Origin: Euwallacea fornicatus
Taxonomy: Eukaryota; Arthropoda; Insecta; Coleoptera; Curculionidae
Assembly (NCBI RefSeq): GCF_040115645.1
Contig: NC_089572.1
Coordinates: forward strand, 1,054,001-1,118,000
Length of the DNA: 64,000 nucleotides
Reading direction: 5' to 3'
A model generated the notes under the pieces. It searched no databases. It was not told where the DNA came from and saw only the letters and a program-made list of their open reading frames with translations. Of the stretch, positions 59,319 to 64,000 are shown one piece after another (position 1 is the stretch's first letter; every line of letters starts with the position of its first letter). Position numbers and translations under genes: made by a program.

Positions 59319-62300
59319 TAAATCTCGGAGGGTCATACGGGTCAGTATTGGACCCGTCGCTGTTCCTCTTGCAAATACTAAATATCCCGGTTACCGCTTG
59401 TAATTTTTACTCTACAGAATGGTGGTAAATATTATTGCCCGCTGATCTTTCGCTGGATTCATCTTTCTGACGCACCTTGGAGAGAGACAACGGGACTAAT
59501 GGAGCGAGCGACAGATGGCGCTCTTTATTTCCCAGCAACCGACGAGAGGATGCAGCGCTGCTTACCTGCTCCCCTCGCCCGAACGGATGCTGACGCATCA
59601 AGTTGATGGATGATTGAGTTTTTCGAATATCTACATTTTCCTGGAGTTCCCAACGGGCTATGCCTAAGAAGGTGCGGAAGGAATTCCTGAAAATCTTCTA
59701 TTTGATCCATCATATCGCCGGGGAATCCGCAAACTAACGTGGACCGACTGGCTGTCCAAGGCCATTCGGTCGAATAGCACCTCAAGCAAATTCACTCATT
59801 GAGAGTTGGTGGCTCACGGCCTTGATTCGAAGACCGAAAACTGCAGCCACATTGAGGGCCGCCCTTGTGTGAAATCCTGATGGACGTTCCCGTGGGATAA
59901 ATTGATGCCTACTGGCTTGTGGGAGAAAATCGTGTGGAGCGCCCAGTAATTATCACAGTTCGATGGAGGAAACGATAATTATCACGAAACGATTTTTTTT
60001 TTCTTATTTAATGGCCCGTTTAGTCACTGCCAATTCTTCAGCGGATATCGAGGCACTTTGCATCATCATCCTGAGCTTGGATGAACTGATATCATCAAAA
60101 CTTGAGGACTATTGTAGACCGGTAGTGGTACACGTTGGTGCGGTAAATTCGCGAAAACCCATTTAACAACATAACACAGCGTTACGCCATTTCAGCCCAT
60201 TTGGAACAATATTCCATTGTTTTAAGTTTTGCTAGACGAATTGGGTAATTTTCAAACAATAATTTGCCACGATTTATTAGTCACTTTATGCCGGTTGATT
60301 GATGGGCGTCTGCATTAACAATGCTGTTGTGGGCAGTAATAACAAATTACCCAATAAATTTGATACATCGCAGTGGCAAAAAATGTTGTTAATTTTTGGT
60401 TAACATCTAACTGCGCTTGTGTAACAATTAACCCAGTTTCTGTAGTATGTAGGTTGGGCACATTTTGGTAATTCGTCGTTAATTGTCACGGCTATTAACG
60501 AAATACCTACTGTTGTTTTAAATGAGTCACAAGTTAAACTCGACCTGCGTAGCTGTTATTTTTCCGAAACTGGGTATGTAGGCAACAGCTTAGCGATGGG
60601 TATGAAAATATCGCAACTGTTATGGGTTAAAATTATTGTTAAAATGCGTCGACCGCAAAAACACTTTAACCAGTAAATATTACTTTGGACCTACCCAAAA
60701 ACGTGAACTACATACCGTTACAAGGTACGAACGCGTTATGGGTCAGGGACGGTCAAATTTTGGTGCACCTTCGTTTGCCTTGCGATAAGCAGTTAACTGC
60801 AAAAATAACAACAATAACGCATTCTTGCATGACACCACAAATTATACACGCAAATTGGACAGTACAATGGATATTCCAGATACCGTGCGGCAATGGGGAC
60901 ACCATTTGTCTCTTTCGACACGTTTATAGAAGCTCTTCTATGGAGGCACCGTCTTTCCAGCAACCGCACGACTTCTCAGGTAGGTGGAAATGAGTTGCGC
61001 TGTATTTTCTCATCCGTTCAACAAAACTCGAACATAAAAAAATATACCACTTTTTATTTCGCCACGCGTGCGCTTTCCCGCAAGCACGAAAGTGTGAAAA
61101 GTGTTACTTCATGATCAAGTGCTATTTTCCGTGACATATGTTCAGCAAGCGCAGTACTTCATATCTCGCCTGCTTTGTGTTCGGCCACAATGTGCTCGCG
61201 GGGGAAATGTCGTTTCCAACTCTTGAAGAAAGTGTCTTTATCCCACTTGAATGTTTATTCAAACTCAGCACTTGCTGGTAAAGTGGCTATTTTCTAATGA
61301 TGACGATAATGTAATAATACAAGTGAGGTTTCTACTGGTCGTCTCGGGGTGTGGCGTCCCCACCAAAACAAGTTACCTGAGCCACCAGAGCAAATTAACG
61401 AAGCGGATCAGACTGTAAGTGTTTGACCGATGGACTTGCACTTTAGCATGTCCATTGGCCTGGTGCAGTACCACCCTCAATATCGACGCAACGCGTCCAG
61501 AATTAGTCTCGCATTGAGTGACCCCGCCATTCGATGATGAACTTGGCTCCGACCCGTCTATTGAACATGGAATATTCCTCTAAAACCACTCCAGTAGCTA
61601 GGCCCACTGGCCAACCACCAGTTCAAAGTTGCCACTGCCAGCTTGCCAAATTCCAGCTCCAACTTACCAACTACTGTCAATTTCGTTTGCGCATAAATTG
61701 AGTTTTACCGTCATCACATCATGAAAAAATGCTTCTATTATCGGTTTATATGATGGGTACATGCGTGTTACTCTGTCTAGGATTGGTACTACCTCCGTGG
61801 CCGATCAAAAATTAAACAGAACCTTATCGTCAAATCGAAAATCCCAAACAAAAGAAAAGAGAAACCTGGGGCGGTGTGGAACACACGTTATAACAACCGT
61901 AAGAGGAAAATAAAGCATTTTATACGAGGAGAGCCCATAATTTGAGCCACTTACGTTCGCACACGAACCAAGTTCAACGGCCGGTACACTTATTACGCGC
62001 GATGGTGGGTGTGTCCCGCGTCCACGCCATGGGACGGGTACCTAACCCAAGGGTATTTCGACACAACAACAAAGATGAAATCGAAACCGAATTACAAGCA
62101 ACTACCGCCAATTTTCCTCTTTTATGTTCTCGAATTAACTACGCCGATGCGTTTTCTCATCCAAGAGCCCAATTAGCAGAAGTGAAAGTTATCAACTTGT
62201 GCTTCTACTGGGTAGTTTTTGTCTCTTTAGGTATCACCAGAGATTTTGTTTAGGTTACGTAATTAATATCAGTGTTTAGCGAAACAGATAATGAATCGTC

Positions 62301-63073
62301 ACCTGAGCCAAACACTCGGGCAGCACTAGTTGGAGCTTTAAATTGTTCCCAATTTGAATATCAACTAGGCACGTAAAAGAGTTACGGTATTTGTTGTACA
62401 TGTTGTATGTTAAAAGCTTAATGAGATTTTCCTGTTGGCAAGCTTTTAATGTCAAGTGCACCTGTGTCTCGCTTTCAGCTGGGAATATTGAGCAATCGGA
62501 TATATGGCTTAATTTAAATACACAGTATGTGCACTTTTGTATAGGTGGGAAATTTAAATTTTAAGAGTTCAATAGGTACATCATAATCGAAGCCTTGCCG
62601 GTAACGGGTGTTGGGTCATGTTTTGGTGATGCCTGAGAATGAGCACGTGTCCAATTAAATATGGCTGACTGGCGTTAATTGATTGTGAGGCGCGTCAAAT
62701 CCAGTTGTTGTGATTCAACTTACTTGTTTCGTACCATTCGACAAGCTGACAACGCTCAAAGCTCCTCTTGGAACAGGAACAGAAATTGCCAAACAACTCT
62801 GCCAACGATCTGTTTAAAAAGTTAGAGCAAACCAACGTTTTGTTGACGTTCATCAACAGTTGTGGAAAACGAAACGACGTCGATTTTCTAGGAGAAAATT
62901 CGAACACTAAAGTCAGAAAATGGGTATCGCCAGAACTCCACATTGTATTTTTTAACCAGACGGTACACCGCCTTGCTATGCCTCATCAGTGAGGCCGGGT
63001 AGCAGGAAAACTGAGACCAGAGATGCGGTTGATTGGCTGGCTGTATCACCCGATTTGACACAGTCGAATCGAA
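59319..63073. other. No recognised feature
   Basis: About 3.7 kb. Open frames at 60685-60993 (plus, 102 codons), 61942-62253 (plus) and 59525-59785 (minus) show nothing I recognise. An isolated ACACCCTG-TA motif near 63094 belongs to the 5' terminal region of T6 (compare T5). Confidence 0.4.
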
Positions 63074-64000
63074 CAGTCGTGACAGGAAAAAGAACACCCT
63101 GTAAAAATTACGTTATCTAAATAATTTTTGGTTTGCATGTTTATACAGGATAACACAAAAAGTGATAAAATCTTTAGCCGTATTTATCAATGTATTTACG
63201 AGTTATCAGGAAATTTAGGTTTTTTTTAATGACAAAAATTGCAATAAAATATCAACAATATGGCTGCAAAATATCATTTATTGGTGTATAGTGTGCTTAG
63301 AAAGTGTTTTTAGATTAATCAAATATGCCCAGACGCAGAGTGCAGCGAAATTTTCATCAATTGAGCGAGTTTGAGAGAGGTCAAATAGTGGGTCTACGAG
63401 AGGCTGGTCGGTCATTTAGGGAAATCGCCACTAGATTGTACCGTAGTGTAAACACTAGAGTGAGATGTTGTCAGGCATGGTTTCAAGAAGAGCAAACAGG
63501 CAGAAGGAGAGGTACTGGACGATCCCAAGAACTACGGTACGCCAAGTTCGTCCTCTTCAAATTATAGCCCCAAGAGATAGGCTCGTCTCACGGAGGAACG
63601 CTGGCGGATCAGTCGTTTGCTAAGTATGGAAGATCCATTGGGACTCGAACTATTTATAAGAAGTTTTGGGCTGATTTCTTACCGTCCCAATTTTTTGTTA
63701 CCCTCACCTTAAATCATCGTCAAAATCGACTGCAACGCTACAAAGAACGAATACCTTGGAATCTGGAATGGGATAATATCGTCTTTAGTGACGAATCCAG
63801 ATTCTGTTTGGGTGTGCATGATGGTCGGGCAAGAGTAAGAAGAAGACAGGGTGAAAGATGGAATCTTGAGTTTACAATACCGGAGCATGTCCATCAGACT
63901 GTTGAGATAATGGTTTGAAGTGCTTATGCATGTGATAGCAGGTCATCTTTACTTTTCATTAAAGGCAGCATGACAGCCCAATGACACAGCCAAGACATCC
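63074..64000 (+). mobile_element. T6: Tc1-like element, near-identical to T5, cut by window end
   Basis: The 5' end ACAGTCGTGACAGGAAAAAG aligns with the T5 ends. From about 63117 onward the sequence matches T5 almost base for base up to the last base of the window. The flank upstream is unrelated to that of T5, so this is an independent insertion. Confidence 0.9.
63325..64000 (+). pseudogene. Tc1-type transposase pseudogene, partial (T6)
   Basis: Same start (MPRRRVQRNFHQLSEFERGQ), the same slip after GRSQELR giving a false stop at 63565, the same internal TAA (about 63623), the same TGA after EIMV (63915) and the TGA after MTAQ. The first catalytic block DNIVFSDESRFCLGVH is readable near 63775-63815. 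The second and third catalytic blocks lie beyond the window. Confidence 0.9.

Noticed and set aside
59525..59785. Minus-strand frame of 86 codons resembling a transposase linker
   Set aside because: The resemblance is vague, no catalytic block is present, and no terminal repeats flank it.
1..64000. tRNA, rRNA, CRISPR arrays or bacterial-type operons
   Set aside because: No B-box/A-box pairs with a cloverleaf, no rRNA-like conserved stretch, no spaced direct repeats of CRISPR type, and no runs of adjacent intact genes were seen.

Overview
The window looks like arthropod, most likely insect, nuclear DNA. It is AT-rich and almost gene-free, and it is crowded with decayed Tc1/mariner DNA transposons of the kinds common in insect genomes. 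I found no intact protein-coding gene, no convincing spliced host gene, no tRNA or rRNA, and no CRISPR or bacterial-type operon. The species cannot be fixed from the sequence alone. The only host-derived coding trace I can defend is a broken CFAP157-like (axonemal coiled-coil) pseudogene near 36.4-36.8 kb.

Five groups of mobile DNA make up most of what can be annotated. (1) Four mariner copies (M1 3.8-5.1 kb, M2 12.9-14.2 kb, M3 39.4-40.6 kb, M4 58.1-59.3 kb, minus strand) have short terminal inverted repeats (TIRs) containing AGAAGTAC. All four appear to carry the same ancestral deletion/frameshift between the DNA-binding and catalytic halves of the transposase. (2) Six Tc1-like copies (T1 6.2-8.2, T2 9.9-11.5, T3 15.9-16.8, T4 31.3-32.7, T5 40.6-42.0, T6 63.1-64.0 kb) are all disabled. 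Several have subterminal repeats resembling an IR/DR layout. (3) A large group of long-TIR elements (L1-L12) begins TA-CAGGGTG and ends CACCCTG-TA. Many are hairpin-like non-autonomous elements, and five hold remnants of one mariner-like DDE transposase. (4) P1 (46.2-47.4 kb) is a different mariner-like element with a badly broken but easily read transposase. (5) Retroelement fragments: a 400-bp gag-only LINE piece with poly(A) and a 17-bp target-site duplication inside L7, and a small BEL/Pao integrase remnant near 47.9 kb.

Nesting gives relative ages. L2 sits inside T1, the gag-only LINE sits inside the TIR of L7, T5 sits in the 3' end of M3, and a pogo-like end that has expanded into a 15-bp minisatellite lies beside a Tc1-type end at 54.1 kb. 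Long stretches between elements (for example 19.2-21.5, 28.2-31.3, 42.0-46.2, 48.0-51.3 and 59.3-63.1 kb) hold nothing I can identify and are best read as intergenic or intronic DNA. The genes here do not work together as a pathway. What links them is a transposon ecology in which defective copies were moved by proteins supplied from elsewhere.

Alignments were made by eye, so percentages are avoided or marked approximate, and element boundaries are good to a few bases where TA flanks are visible.
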